Of a DNA stretch of 64,000 nt, positions 32,400 through 42,999 are shown piece by piece. Position 1 is the first letter of the stretch; each line of letters starts with the position of its first letter. The stretch is from contig JASPKZ010003845.1 of NCBI GenBank assembly GCA_030220185.1, positions 2,923,501-2,987,500 on the forward strand, written 5' to 3'. The stretch comes from Diploptera punctata (Eukaryota > Arthropoda > Insecta > Blattodea > Blaberidae). The notes beneath the pieces were generated by a model. The model was not told the origin of the DNA. It ran no database searches and was given only the letters and a program-made list of their open reading frames with translations. The position numbers and the translations under genes were made by a program.

Positions 32400-33690
32400 T
32401 CAGAAATAAATCCCAAATCAAATTGGTTTAACAGTTTTAACAAATATAAGATGGCGACATGACCAACAATACTTATTATTTCTTCATAGCAACACGTAGC
32501 ATATAGCCGATTCACCATCTGAAATCTAACATTTATCTTCAATTATATTTATTGATATTTTTGCTAATTTCTTAATTACTAAAATAAATACATATAGTGC
32601 AAAAATAGTATGCGATACTCATGTGGTAAACACATAACGCAATCTTGGAAATTTAAAAAAAAAATCGGCGCAAACGCCTCGATCCGTTTGAAGTGTTTAC
32701 TACACTCGTATCGAAATATACTATTTTTGACAGAAGTATAGGCTAATGAAATTATTGTTTCATCTATACTAATTCCGAGCTAAGTTCCAGTTGTACTGTA
32801 AACAAACTTGCATAAGGTATTACTCCGCCAACTCCGTCTGTTTTGGGAACCGTGGTGCCACTTTTACCCGCCATATAATTTTTTTGTATACGGAACTATC
32901 ATAGATAGAAACATTGATCTTCGGCAACATCGTATTTTACGGGAGATAAGACTGAGTACAACATAAGATGGTAGCAATAATTAGGAACTTCCTCCGTTTA
33001 TAATTTATTAAAGAAAATTATATAAGGCCCTACCTAATCAGACATTTACGCTTTTTCCATGATGTCGATAGATATCCTTTATTTACAATTTCATTAGAGC
33101 AAAATTTATACTGTACGCTGACTCGCCTGTAAATTCTGTTGTTTTTTTCACCACATCTCCAAAGGCTAATGTCGGATTTTTTTTTCACTAAACCGTTTGA
33201 AAAAAATTCAAAATATACCTAATGTGTGTCTCTCTGCTTTTCAAATGCTATAATTTTCAATGTTTTAAGAAATTGCACAGAAGCGAATATTTAAAACAAC
33301 TGATATCTTTACGTATTCTGAAATGTGCATGCGTAAGAATAAACAATGGTTAGTTAATATTAAAATTGTAATTATATATTTTAAGATTCTCTCATTTAAC
33401 CTATACAGTCAAGTGCTAGAAAATATATTTTTATTATCTTTATTTCCTTTATTTCGAATTTTAGAGACCGAACTGCATTTTATTACACGCTTAAAGGTAA
33501 AACCATTATTTGACTAATGAAAATGCAGTCATAATCTGATTTATTTGCATTACAACTAGAACATGGCTCGAAATGGGTATAATTGATTTATTGTTTGGAA
33601 AGATTAACTTTCCTGTGTGCAGAAAAAAAAAAGTTTTTAATTTTACAATAAAGTTAGCAGCACACCTCTAAAGAAATCAAACCAAAAACA
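32400..33690. other. unassigned sequence
   Basis: No identified gene. GC-richer bits lie near 32660-32720 (GGCGCAAACGCCTCGATCCG) and 32820-32880, the former possibly promoter-proximal to the small ORF, but no core promoter motif is clear. Confidence 0.4.
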
Positions 33691-33985
33691 TATGAAACGG
33701 TTATTCTTGCGTCTCTCACTTCAAAAGAGGATAAAATATTACGATTTTTTTCAGAATAAAGTGCTTAGGAACATTTTTGGACCAGAGAGATGAGGAAGTA
33801 AATGGAGAAAACAATACAACAATGAGCTGCAATATCTTAGTGAAAACCAGGGATAATAAGGACAGATAAATCCCGTAGATTGCGTTTGAGAAAGCATATG
33901 ACATGAATGGAGAAAGAACGAGGAACATGGAAACTTCTTGTAGGAAAGCCAGAATGAAAGCGTCCAGTATACAGACAAAGATTTA
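33690..33985 (+). pseudogene. LINE-B fragment
   Basis: 'FFRIKCLGTFLDQRDEEVNG' (shifted frame) and the TGGAAACTTCTTGTAGGAAA / GCCAGAATGAAAGCGTCCAG segment match the LINE-B region before 'RMRWENNIN'. It is cut off at about 33985. Confidence 0.75.
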
Positions 33986-34160
33986 TGATGGATGTTCAAA
34001 AATATGTTCTACAAGTTATTGAAGAAAAAAGACTGAAATTGTTTGACCAACGTAAAGAGGATGTCAGATGACAGGATACCTAAGATGATATTAAATTTTG
34101 AAGCGGATGGCAACAGAAGAAGGGGAGACCAAAAAATAAATAAATAAATAAAAAATAAAT
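33986..34160 (+). pseudogene. LINE-D type scrap
   Basis: GAAGAAAAAAGACTGAAATTG and then AGGATGTCAGATGACAGGAT read in shifted frames as a 'MSDDRIPKMILNFEADGNRR' type post-RT stretch with 'RGRPKNK'. An AAATAAATAAAT tract follows. Confidence 0.5.
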
Positions 34161-34279
34161 AAAAAATAGTGGGATCAAGGATTGCATAGGAGTATGTTGC
34201 CGAGAGGATTAACAGAGAGCGATGCAGTGAATAAGGATGTATGGAGGAGTAAAATTACCATGGTTATAGGAAAACTACT

Positions 34280-34430
34280 GTATTGTTGAGAAATTCCTAA
34301 TAAAAAATGATTTGAGGGAAGTAAATTATACAGGGAATGGTTAGAGAACATTAATCTTGGATCGGAATGTACGAAGAGCTTATATCTGCCCGGGTTTGAA
34401 CCTCCGGGTTCGATAGTGCCAGAGAGGAAG
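34280..34430 (+). pseudogene. LINE-B 3' terminus fragment
   Basis: ATGATTTGAGGGAAGTAAAT, TTATACAGGGAATGGTTAGA and the terminus CGGGTTCGATAGTGCCAGAG. Decayed. Confidence 0.75.
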
Positions 34431-34557
34431 ATGTATTCTGTTAATCTTGGAGAAGGAGGCAATTTTGTAGTCTGATGTAATATTTCAGTATTAGAAGTAA
34501 TGCTAGGTTGTTTGAAAACAAGAAGAGCCCAGCCTTGAGATGAAGAGTCGTTTGAAA

Positions 34558-34600
34558 TTATCTTTCAGTGCAACTGCATTATCTTTCAGTGCAACTGCAT
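34558..34600. repeat. perfect tandem duplication of 21 bp
   Basis: ATTATCTTTCAGTGCAACTGC occurs twice back to back. Confidence 0.9.
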
Positions 34601-34744
34601 TTTGGGGAAACTGACTTGTTCATCTTGTATAGGTAAGAACTGACCATATTGAGTCGTACCACAAAATTCTCATAACAATTAAAACAAACAAATCATACGA
34701 ACACAAAAAGTTTATCTAAAAATACTTCGTTCCCATTCCATCCA

Positions 34745-35063
34745 TCCATAGTAATTTTGCCCGAGGGCAGGTCTTTCACTGCAGTCATAGCATTTTCATG
34801 CTATGCTTTGCACTTTACTAGGGAATTATCGGTGTGGTAGCTTCCCGTTGCTTCCCACACCGGTGAAGGATGATGATGATAATGATAAGGAAGATGATGA
34901 TGATGATGGCCGGATGATTTTCAGGGACCGTTGGACCTAAGCCTCCTGACATGTGTCTTACAGGTGAGGAAAAACTCCGCGGAGCCTGTACCAACCGGGA
35001 ATCGAACCGGGCTCGCTTCGTGACAAGGCAGTACGCTACCTCGAGACCATAGCGGTGGACCAT
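34745..35063 (-). repeat. SINE-2 copy, full length
   Basis: Minus-strand copy: 3' module CCATAGTAATTTTGCCCGAG at the left, GATGAT simple segment in the middle (34865-34908), B box GGTTCGATTCCCGG and head CCACCGCTATGGTCTCGAGG at the right. A short stretch near 34975 is missing relative to the 21927 copy. Confidence 0.87.
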
Positions 35064-35121
35064 TAACGAATCAATTAAAATTTTTAACGACATTATACAA
35101 TTATTACATCGTTATGTAATG

Positions 35122-35136
35122 ATCATGATGATGATG

Positions 35137-35196
<60 letters not shown>
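35122..35196. repeat. (GAT)n then (AAT)n microsatellite
   Basis: Compound trinucleotide array; the open frame through it is an artefact. Confidence 0.95.
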
Positions 35197-35399
35197 TTTT
35201 TTCAGGATTGTTTCTTTAATACACAGGTATCCTCAACCAATATATACAAATTTTGTTTTTTTAGCATTAAGTTTTTTATAAAGTATGAGGAGCTGCCGAT
35301 AGCATCAAACACCAACATGGAGGACCAGAGACTTTTTCTGGAGTCCACCATAGATCAGTTGCTTTCACTGCAGCTAAGAGTCTGATCCACACTTTATTG

Positions 35400-35588
35400 C
35401 CTCATCCGCCATCTGCACCATACCGCAGGTCTACTCTGCTGCATCCGCCGTTGGGGCTTCCCCGTAACCCTCGTTAGGGACCCTTACAAGGTACAATCAG
35501 CCGGGTCAGCTGAACCTAGGTTTTTTAACGAGGTGTTACTCTTCCCCCTCCTCCTTTCTCCTCCGGACTTGGGACCGGCAATGGTGGA

Positions 35589-35625
<37 letters not shown>

Positions 35626-35962
35626 TAATAATAATAATAATAATAACAATAATAATAATAATAACAATGTTTTATTTATTCTGACAAAGTTAAGGCAATA
35701 AAGCCTTTAACTTCCACTCAACCAGCACAAATTACAGTTGTATTCATGGATGCGAAACGTGGACTCTTACTTTAAGGAAGGAAAGGAGATTACGAGTGTT
35801 TGAGAATAAAGTACTTAGGAAAATGTTTGGACCAAAGAGAGATGAAGACAGGTGAATGGAGAAGACTGAATAACAATGAATTACATGGTCTTTATAGGAA
35901 GCCAGATATACTGAGAACAGTTAAGTCTCGTAAACTGCGATGGGCAGGACATGTGGCACGAA
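35400..35962. repeat. tandem segmental duplication, unit 1
   Basis: From about 35472 (AACCCTCGTTAGGGACCCTT) the order is a GC-richer noncoding module (GCCGGGTCAGCTGAACCTAG ... GGACCGGCAATGGTGGAAAT), an AAT array (35589-35668), a linker (GTTTTATTTATTCTGACAAA) and a LINE-B fragment (35745-35962). The same modules in the same order start again at 35970. The GC-richer module's identity is unknown; it may be the 5' part of a retroposon. Confidence 0.8.
35745..35962 (+). pseudogene. LINE-B fragment inside duplication unit 1
   Basis: 'MRIKYLGKCLDQREMKTGEW' and 'LRTVKSRKLRWAGHVARTV' in shifted frames. It stops abruptly within the 'GHVAR' codons at about 35962, where unit 2 begins. Confidence 0.85.
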
Positions 35963-36088
35963 CCGTAACCCTGGTTAGGGACCCTTACAAGGTACTATTA
36001 GCCGGGTCAGCTGAACCTAGATTTTTTAACGAGGCGTTACTCTTCCCCTCCTCCTTTCTCCTCCGTACTTGGGACCGGCAATGGCGGA

Positions 36089-36131
<43 letters not shown>

Positions 36132-36205
36132 TAATGTTTTATTTATTCTGACATATTTAAGGCAATAAAGCCTTTTACTTCCACTCAACCAGCACAAATT
36201 ACAAT
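35963..36205. repeat. tandem segmental duplication, unit 2 (noncoding part)
   Basis: It repeats AACCCTGGTTAGGGACCCTT, GCCGGGTCAGCTGAACCTAG, GGACCGGCAATGGCGGAAAT, an AAT array (36089-36133) and TGTTTTATTTATTCTGACAT. Confidence 0.85.
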
Positions 36206-36660
36206 TGTATTCATGGATGCGAAACATGGACTCTTACTTTAAGGAAGGAAAGGAGATTACGAGTATTTGATAATAAAGTACTTAGGAAAATGTTTGGACC
36301 AAAGAGAGATGAACAGACAGGTGAATGGAGAAGACTTACATAACAATGAACTACATGGTCTTTATAGGAAGCCAGATATAATAAGAACAGTTAAGTCTCG
36401 TAGACTGCGATGGGCAGGACATGTTGCACGTATGGGGAATGCAAGACTTGCATGGAAGCTTCTTGTAGGAAAGCCAGAGGGAAAACGCCCAGTTGGTAGA
36501 TCAAGAATGAGGTGGGAGAATAACATTAACCTTGATTTGAGGGAAGTAGATTATACAGGGGATGATTGGAAAACGTTGGCTCAGGATAGGGATATATGGA
36601 GAGCTTATGTCCGCGCGGCCATGAACCTACGGGTTCCATAGTGCCAGTGAGTTAGTTATT
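36206..36660 (+). pseudogene. LINE-B 3' fragment (best preserved plus-strand copy)
   Basis: A 124-codon frame from 36267 reads 'YLGKCLDQREMNRQVNGEDL', 'ELHGLYRKPDIIRTVKSRRL', 'WAGHVARMGNARLAWKLLVG' and 'RMRWENNINLDLREVDYTGD' to a stop near 36640. It ends TTCCATAGTGCCAGTGAGTT. This frame is the C-terminal part of a LINE reverse-transcriptase ORF plus frame-shifted pieces. It is not a host gene. Confidence 0.88.
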
Positions 36661-36794
36661 CTCGAACTTTTAAAGCAGAATTTTCTGTAATAAACATTGT
36701 AGAACAAATTTTATTCGCTACTTATTATTAACATCACTGCTTCATACAAAGGACATTAGACACCTATTACGTCACAAAATATTCATGTCACTAA

Positions 36795-37025
36795 CTTACT
36801 AATTATCTGGCAGTATCGAAACTGTAGGTTCATGGCTGCGCGGACATAAGTTCTCCATACATCCCTATACTGAGCTAAAGTTTTCCAATCATCCCCTGTA
36901 TAATCTACTTCCTTCAAATCTTGGTTAATGTTATTCTCCTATCTCATTCTTGGTCGATCAACTAGAAGTTTTCCCTCTGGTTTTCCTTCAAGAAGCTTCC
37001 ATGCCCCTCTTTCATTCCCTCATTC
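36795..37025 (-). pseudogene. LINE-B 3' fragment
   Basis: Minus strand: it begins near 37025 and runs to CTACAGTTTCGATACTGCCA at 36809-36828 (the family terminus). Contains the 'RMR.ENNINQDLKEVDYTGD' coding trace. Confidence 0.82.
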
Positions 37026-37259
37026 GTGCCACCATTAACTTTATGACGTGTTATATTCCACAATATGCGTAATGATTAGTTTTTTCTGAAAAATGTACAT
37101 AATTAGATTATATTTTTTGGAACTAAATTTTCAGATGTTGAAACAAATATTAACTTAGTAAAATTGTATATTCCACATCAGGAAGTATTATTTATAATCT
37201 TGTATAAATGTCATTGTCGTCCCATGTGTAAAAGTTGAGATAATAAGTTTTATATAAAG

Positions 37260-37470
37260 TTGATGTCAAGTTGACACGTTAAAGGAATGAGAGAAGACAG
37301 AATTCCGAAAACAATTTTGGAATGGAATGACGAAGGTAGAAGGAGAAGAGGTAAAAACCATAGGGACAATGGATGGATGAGATCAGAAAGAGTATGAATA
37401 GAATAGAATTGAATTGACGGAAAAAGATTGGGCAAGACAGTATTTTTTGGAAGAAAAAAAAACTTCGGGT
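37260..37470 (+). pseudogene. LINE-D C-terminal scrap
   Basis: 'MREDRIPKTILEWNDEGRRR' and 'RGKNHRDNGWMRSERV' read in one frame near 37285-37395, followed by a decayed 'LTEKDWARQ' type end. Confidence 0.55.
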
Positions 37471-37845
37471 TGAAGTAAAAACTACTGTAGTGTTAAAAAT
37501 TTCTAATAAAAAAATAAGTTTTCATGACAGACACAATACACGCGAACAGAATGGGTTAACAAATAAAATCAAATAATTGAAAAATGAACATAAAAACGCA
37601 TTGTAGTAAAACAGAAAATTAAAATATAACATGGCTATAAAAAAGGAAAAAGAATAGCAAGTAAAAAAAACTGGTGGTATTGGTTTGGAATGTGGCAGGT
37701 GGCGAAGAAGTCACCCCACAGATTACAATAATGACAGTGATGTGTCCGCTCGCCGCCAGTTATTTAAATGTGACGACAACTATTAAATACTAGGTTCAGA
37801 CCTAATACACACAACAAACAGCAGACAATACAGTTTGTGCTAATA
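37471..37845. other. unassigned sequence
   Basis: GC-richer stretch at 37680-37770, not assigned to a family. Confidence 0.4.
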
Positions 37846-37847
37846 TA

Positions 37848-38935
37848 AACAGCCAATCAGTGAGGAACAGAGTGGATTTAGACTTGGCAGATCATGTATT
37901 GACAATGTTTTTACAATGATCTGTATTTCAAGTGCCCTACATTAAATAAATAAAAAATGTTTTTATAATGAAGCAAATTATAGAATAACCTAGAGAGTTT
38001 AATGTAGAAACCCACATGACCTTTGTAGACCTAGAAAAAGCCTTCGACAAAGTAAACCACCCTTTATTATGGAAGATAATGCAAAAAAAAAACCTGATAC
38101 ACCTAATAAAAACTATTCAAAGTTTATATGAAAATACAAAAATAATAATTTAAATAAATGGAAAATTAACAGAAGAAATTAGAATTGATTGTGGTTTAAA
38201 ACAGGGGTGTAGCCTTTCCCCAACACTTTTTAATATATATTTAGACGGTATTCTTGATGAAAGGAAACAATTGATTCATAAGGAATTACAAATTAGACGA
38301 ATTAAAACACTGAATGCATTATGTTTTGCAGATGATATAGTATTAATTTTTGACAGAGAGGTCAGACTACAAAAAAGCAGTCTATCATTTAAATAATATA
38401 TCTAAGAAATATAATATGATAATTTCAAAATCGAAAACTAACGTAATGGCGTTCCATAGAAATTACACAGTAAGAACAAAAATAGTAATAGAACATAAAG
38501 TGTTGGAACACGTTTCTTACTTCCAGTATTTGGGTTGCGATATAAGTTAAGAAGAAGAAGAAGAAGAAGAAGACGAAAATATAAATAAGAAAATCCAGAA
38601 ATTCCAATATATTTGTGGAACAATCAGACGAACAGCGGAAATGAGATTCCTAAGGCCTGTGAAAGGTTGTACAAGAGAAGAACATATCAGAAATGAGAAT
38701 ATTAGAGAGGAACCAGAAGTACAACTACTTCTTCAACAAATAGAACACAGGAACAATTGGATAGAACATCTGCAAAGAATGACAGAGGATAGGATAACAA
38801 AGATGGTACTGATGTATAATCCTGGCGGACGAAGATCGGCGAGAAGACCAAGAAAGCGCTGGGTTGAACAGATGTGAGATCGGAACAGGCAAAGATCTAA
38901 TCCGTGAAGGATGATGATAAATAAATTGCAATATA
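37848..38935 (+). pseudogene. LINE-D, RTE-like reverse transcriptase, decayed
   Basis: In broken frames: 'PISEEQSGFRLGRSCIDNVF' (37855-37915), 'THMTFVDLEKAFDKVNHPLL' (first catalytic Asp), 'CGLKQGCSLSPTLFNIYLDG', 'LNALCFADDIVLIFD' (catalytic Asp pair), 'VLEHVSYFQYLGCDIS', a GAA-repeat expansion at 38548-38572, 'MRFLRPVKGCTREEHIRNEN', 'NWIEHLQRMTEDRITKMVLM' and 'RRPRKRW'. The tail is GATGATGATAAATAAATTG. The domain order is normal for RTE-like elements. Stops and indels make it inactive. Confidence 0.82.
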
Positions 38936-38942
38936 TTAAATA

Positions 38943-39270
38943 GTCGGCCAATGGTGGTCTAGTGGTTATGTTCCTTGATTGAAGTTCCGAGGGAAGTGGG
39001 TTTAAATCTGGCAGGATCGATCTATTTTTAGAATGAAAAAGTTCAAGGAACAAGCCCTCTGAAAAATACTTTAAACCGTGGGTCCTAAGTCTAAAGATTT
39101 TTGGGTTCGTAAAAGAACCTCAAGTGTGAATAAAACGGCCTCTGAACAAAACTTAACCGACCTTCACCCATCCGAGTAATATCTTAGTTTCCTGCTAATG
39201 CCTTCTCGAGGCGATATACTAATCACATGTCCCTCGCTGACAGCTGTAGGGAAATAAGTGTAACTAAAAA
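38943..39270 (+). repeat. SINE-1 copy
   Basis: Head CGGCCAATGGTGGTCTAGTG and mutated B box (GTGGGTTTAAATCTGGC), body with CAAGCCCTCTGAAAAATACT, 3' part with TTCTCGAGGCGATATACTAA, tail TAGGGAAATAAGTGTAACTA. Confidence 0.8.
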
Positions 39271-39550
39271 AAAACTTTCCACTAGGGACACACCCATGAC
39301 ACGCATTGGGACGAATGGGGATCAATACATCATGTTAAATAAATATGTTGTTCAAGTTACACTTCGAAATTTAATTATTGGTTTTGAGACTGTTTTGATC
39401 CAGTCTCATAAGGATACATACATATACAGGGTTCTGCCCAAGAGTAGGTACTTCACAGCAAACTCAGCATTCTCCACTCTTTCCTTAACTCAACCTTCCT
39501 TTTTGTATGCGCATACAAATAATTAATTTTAATATTGTCTATCATCTGAT
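39271..39550. other. unassigned sequence
   Basis: A 99-codon frame through here begins in the SINE-1 tail and shows no domain. Not called as a gene. Confidence 0.45.
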
Positions 39551-39551
39551 G

Positions 39552-39990
39552 TCATTTTCTGACTCTAACCTTCTTTCTGTTGACCATTCCTTCCAGGGCA
39601 TCCTTTAGCAGGCAGTTTCTTTTTAGCCAGTGGCCAATCCAATTTATTTTCCTCTTCTTTATGAATTCCAGCATCGTTCTTCCTTCACCCACTCTGTCTA
39701 GCACATCTTTATTTTTTATTTTGACGGTCCATTTAATATGCTCCATTTTTCTTCGTATCCACATCTCAAAAGCTTCCAGTCTCTTTTCCTCATTCCGTCG
39801 TAATGTCCTTGTCTCTGAATCATACAATGCTACACTCCACACAAAGCATTTCACTAGCCTCTTCCGTATTTTTTTTTTGCCATATTATTCTCTTCTTGTT
39901 AAAAGCTTCTTTTGTCATTGCTATCCTCTGCTTTACTTCTTGTCAGCAATTCATGTTACTACTGATAGTACAACCCAAGTATTTGAAGCT
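39552..39990 (-). pseudogene. RTE-type LINE, post-RT fragment (another family)
   Basis: A 100-codon minus-strand frame reads 'SVALYDSETRTLRRNEEKRL', 'EAFEMWIRRKMEHIKWTVKI', 'KNKDVLDRVGEGRTMLEFIK' and 'KRKINWIGHWLKRNCLLKDA', then 'LEGMVNRKK'. This is the classic RTE-clade stretch (Y.SE.W.......LE.FE.W..R.M..I.W..) and is clearly distinct from LINE-B and LINE-C. Upstream (to about 39990) the minus strand continues with RT thumb-like sequence in broken frames. It is a fragment only. Confidence 0.75.
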
Positions 39991-40034
39991 CTCCACTTGC
40001 TCAATAGCCTCATCAGAATATTAACATGACTTGA

Positions 40035-40135
40035 GACAAACTAATTATACAGAGAATGATGGGAAATATTAATTCGGGGTACGGAGAGTTCATGTCCGCA
40101 CCCCGATTCGATATTGCCATGAGTTAGTCAGTTCC
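40035..40135 (+). pseudogene. LINE-B 3' terminus scrap
   Basis: ATTATACAGAGAATGATGGG, GGAGAGTTCATGTCCGC and CCCCGATTCGATATTGCCAT match the last approximately 100 bp of LINE-B. Confidence 0.7.
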
Positions 40136-40440
40136 TTACACAGAAATAAATTACCACATCCGGGTAAAGGGTATGCACCAAACCTGTTACTTTACAGGGT
40201 GTAGAATATCACTTAGAATTACATATACGGTACCTTTATTCTCACAAAGGGGCAAAACAGTATAATTATCATAGGATGAAGGAAGGCCTAAATTACTGTC
40301 TTCATACATGAAAAAAGCAACTTATCAGAGTTCGTATACTATTAGTGGCTGCTTATTATAATCACAGAAGGCTGGAACAAACCTCAAGCAGTATCTACAA
40401 AGAGAGAGAGAGGTTAAACTGAAGCACGAGAATTTGTTTC
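40136..40440. other. unassigned sequence
   Basis: No gene or repeat family was recognised, apart from a short AGAGAG run near 40402. Confidence 0.45.
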
Positions 40441-41866
40441 TTGATAATTACATGGAGGAGATCTTTTAGTAATGTTTTTAACAAAACTTTTTAATAAAGT
40501 TGAAATTGGAGACGATATCCCAGAAGACTGGAATTTATCGTACATTACTCCTATTTTTAAAAAAAGGTGATAGAAAACTGTATTCCAATTATAGAGGTAT
40601 AAGCGTTATACCTTCAACAGCTAGGATTTTTAGTAAAATTATAAACTTAAGCAGATAAAAGATAACTTAAGAGAAGAACAATGTGGATTCCGGAGTGGAA
40701 TATCATGTATTGATAATATTTTCTGTATTAGACAATTACAAGAGAAAATCCTAGCAAAAAATAAAGAACTACATATGACCTTTATTGATTTAGAGATGGC
40801 ATATGATAGTGTACCTCGACAATTGTTATGGATGGCAATGAGAAATATGAATATCTGTTATAAATGGATTAATATTGTTAGGAGGATCTATAGTAATACA
40901 AAAGCTAAAGTAAAAATACAGAATAATTTAACAGAGGAATTCACAGTGAATAAAGGCCTTAAGCAGGGATGCAGTTTGTCACCAATCCTTTTTAACATTT
41001 ATTTAGACCAGGCTCTTAACTTATGGTATAAAAAATGTTCTGAAATGGGTATTCCTATAGGAGGAAAAGTACTGCATTCATTGTTGTTTGCAGATGATCA
41101 AATAATTTTTGCAGGGGATGAAGATGATATGAAATATATGATAAATAAATTAATGGAAGAATATAAAAAATGGGGACTGAATATAAATTTACAGAAAACA
41201 GAATATATGTGTTTGGGAAAGGATGTGGATGACCTCATACTTGAAACAGGGAAAATAAAAAAATGTGAATTTTTTAAATATCTTAGGTCAATAATTACAA
41301 GTTTCGGTACCTGTGAGAGAGATGTACAGGCTAAAATTGCAATGGCAAAAAATGCAACTAAGACATTACATGGAGTAATTTGGAACAAAAATATTACAAA
41401 GGAAACTAAAATGAAAATTTATAAGAGCATAATACAGAATATTTTGTCATATGGAAGCGAAACTTGGTCTTTGACGGAATTACAAAAGAATAAAATTAGA
41501 ACAGTTGAATTCGATTATTTTAGAAGAAGCCTCTAAAAAACAAGACAGGATAAAATAAGAAATGAATTCCTTTGGAGAGAAATGAAGGTCACCACATCTG
41601 TTGTTAAGAGGATTGAAAATCAAACGCTTAAATGGTATGGCCATGTACAAAGAATGGAAAATGAAAGATGGCCAAAAAATATATACCAATGGTCACCCCC
41701 TGGAAGAAATAAACGTGGCAGGCCAAGATGGAAATGGAAAACCTACGCCAGAACAATAATGGAGGATAGGAATTTGGAAGAGGGCGATTGGAATGACAGA
41801 GATAAATGGAAACTGAAGACGGCAAACCTATAAGTGGGGGAAAGCCGAAGAAGAAGAAGAAGAAGA
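40440..41866 (+). pseudogene. LINE-C copy 2 (RTE-like), longest copy
   Basis: In order: 'IPEDWNLSYITPIFKK' (40525-40570), 'NYRGISVIPSTARIFSKII' (after a 1-bp shift), 'LREEQCGFRSGISCIDNIFC', 'ELHMTFIDLEMAYDSVPRQL' (first catalytic Asp), 'LKQGCSLSPILFNIYLDQAL', 'LLFADDQIIFAG' (catalytic Asp pair) and the post-RT region to 'YFRRSL', where a TAA (41534-41536) interrupts. The rest ('TRQDKIRNEFLWREMKVTTS' to 'KWKLKTANL') is open to 41831-41833. The 3' end is AGTGGGGGAAAGCCGAAGAA with an expanded GAA tail. The 253-codon and 83-codon frames are two halves of one ORF. Near-identity to 26593-27563 implies recent activity of the family. Confidence 0.92.
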
Positions 41867-41867
41867 T

Positions 41868-42366
41868 AATTACATGGGATAATTTGGAACAAAAATACGT
41901 ATTACAAAGGAAACTATAATGAAAATTTAAGGAGCATAATATAGAATATTTTGTCACATGGAAGTGAAACTTGGTCTTTGACGGAATTACAAAAGAATAA
42001 AATTAGAACAGTTGAATTGATTATTTTAGAATAAGCCTCCAAAAAACAAGACAGGATAAAATAAGAAATGAATTCCTTTGGAGAGAAATGAATGTCACCA
42101 CATCTGTTGTTAAGAGGGTTGAAAATCAAACGCTTAAATGGTTTGGCCATGAACTAAGAATGGAAGATGAAAGATGGCCAAAAATATATACCAATGATCA
42201 CCGCCTGGAAGAAATAAACGTGGCAGACCAAGATGAAAATGGAAAACGTACGTCAGAACTGTAATAGATGATAGGAATTTTGAAGAAGGATTTTGGGATG
42301 ATAGAAATAAATGGAAACTGAAGACGGCAAGCTTATAAGTGGGGGAAAGCCGAAGAAGAAGATAAT
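41868..42366 (+). pseudogene. LINE-C copy 3, 5'-truncated, head-to-tail with copy 2
   Basis: It begins at ATTACATGGGATAATTTGGA immediately after the GAA tail of copy 2. It repeats the post-RT segment ('TWSLTELQKNKIRTVE', 'LKWFGH', 'KWKLKTASL') and ends again in GTGGGGGAAAGCCGAAGAAG. It is more diverged than copies 1 and 2. Confidence 0.88.
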
Positions 42367-42394
42367 TAATTTAAAATTATAACTAATTAATAAA

Positions 42395-42490
42395 CTCACT
42401 GGTACTATAGAACCCCTAGGTTCATGACCGAGCGGATATAAGCTATCCTGATCTAATATTTCCCAATGATTCCCTGAATAATTTACCTCC
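42395..42490 (-). pseudogene. LINE-B 3' terminus scrap
   Basis: AACTCACTGGTACTATAGAACC at the left is the reverse complement of the family terminus. It is about 95 bp and meets an oppositely oriented copy at about 42495. Confidence 0.75.
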
Positions 42491-42495
42491 GTCTA

Positions 42496-42995
42496 GGCGT
42501 CCCAACTCCTTTCAAAAAACATATAAAACAATTATTCTACCAATTATATTAATGGATGCGTATCTTTGGACCCTTACTTTAAGGGAGGAAAGGAGATTAC
42601 GAGTATTTGAGAATGAAGTTCTTAGGAAAATTTTTGGACCAAAGAGAGATGAACAGACAGGTGAATGCAGAAGACTACTAACAGTGAACTACATGGTCTT
42701 TATAGGAAGCCAGATATAATAAGAACAGTTAAGTCTCGTAGACTGCGATGGGCAGGACATGTGACACGAATGGGGAATAAAATACGTGCATGGAAGTTTC
42801 TTGTAGGAAAACCAGAGGGGAAACGCCCAATTGGTTGACCAACAGTGAGGTGAGAGAATAACATTAACTATGATTTGAGGGAAGTAGACTATACAGGGAA
42901 TGATTGGAAAGCATTAGCTCAGGATAGGGATGTATGGAGAGCTTATGTTCGCGCGGCCATGTGCCTAAGGGTTCGATAGCGTCAGTGAGTTACTT
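42496..42995 (+). pseudogene. LINE-B 3' fragment
   Basis: GGCGTCCCAACTCCTTTCAA at the start, 'RVFENEVLRKIFGPKRDEQT', TAAGTCTCGTAGACTGCGAT, 'MRKFLVGKPEGKRPIG'-like sequence and the terminus GGGTTCGATAGCGTCAGTGA. Frame-shifted. Confidence 0.87.
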
Positions 42996-42999
42996 GGTT

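Noticed and set aside
39580..40029. 149-codon plus-strand frame with hydrophobic stretches
   Set aside because: It is the antisense of an RTE-type LINE fragment whose minus-strand frame carries recognisable motifs.
41098..41388. Minus-strand frames opposite LINE-C copies (also near 26893-27093)
   Set aside because: Antisense shadows. The same frames recur at the matching place in each LINE-C copy.
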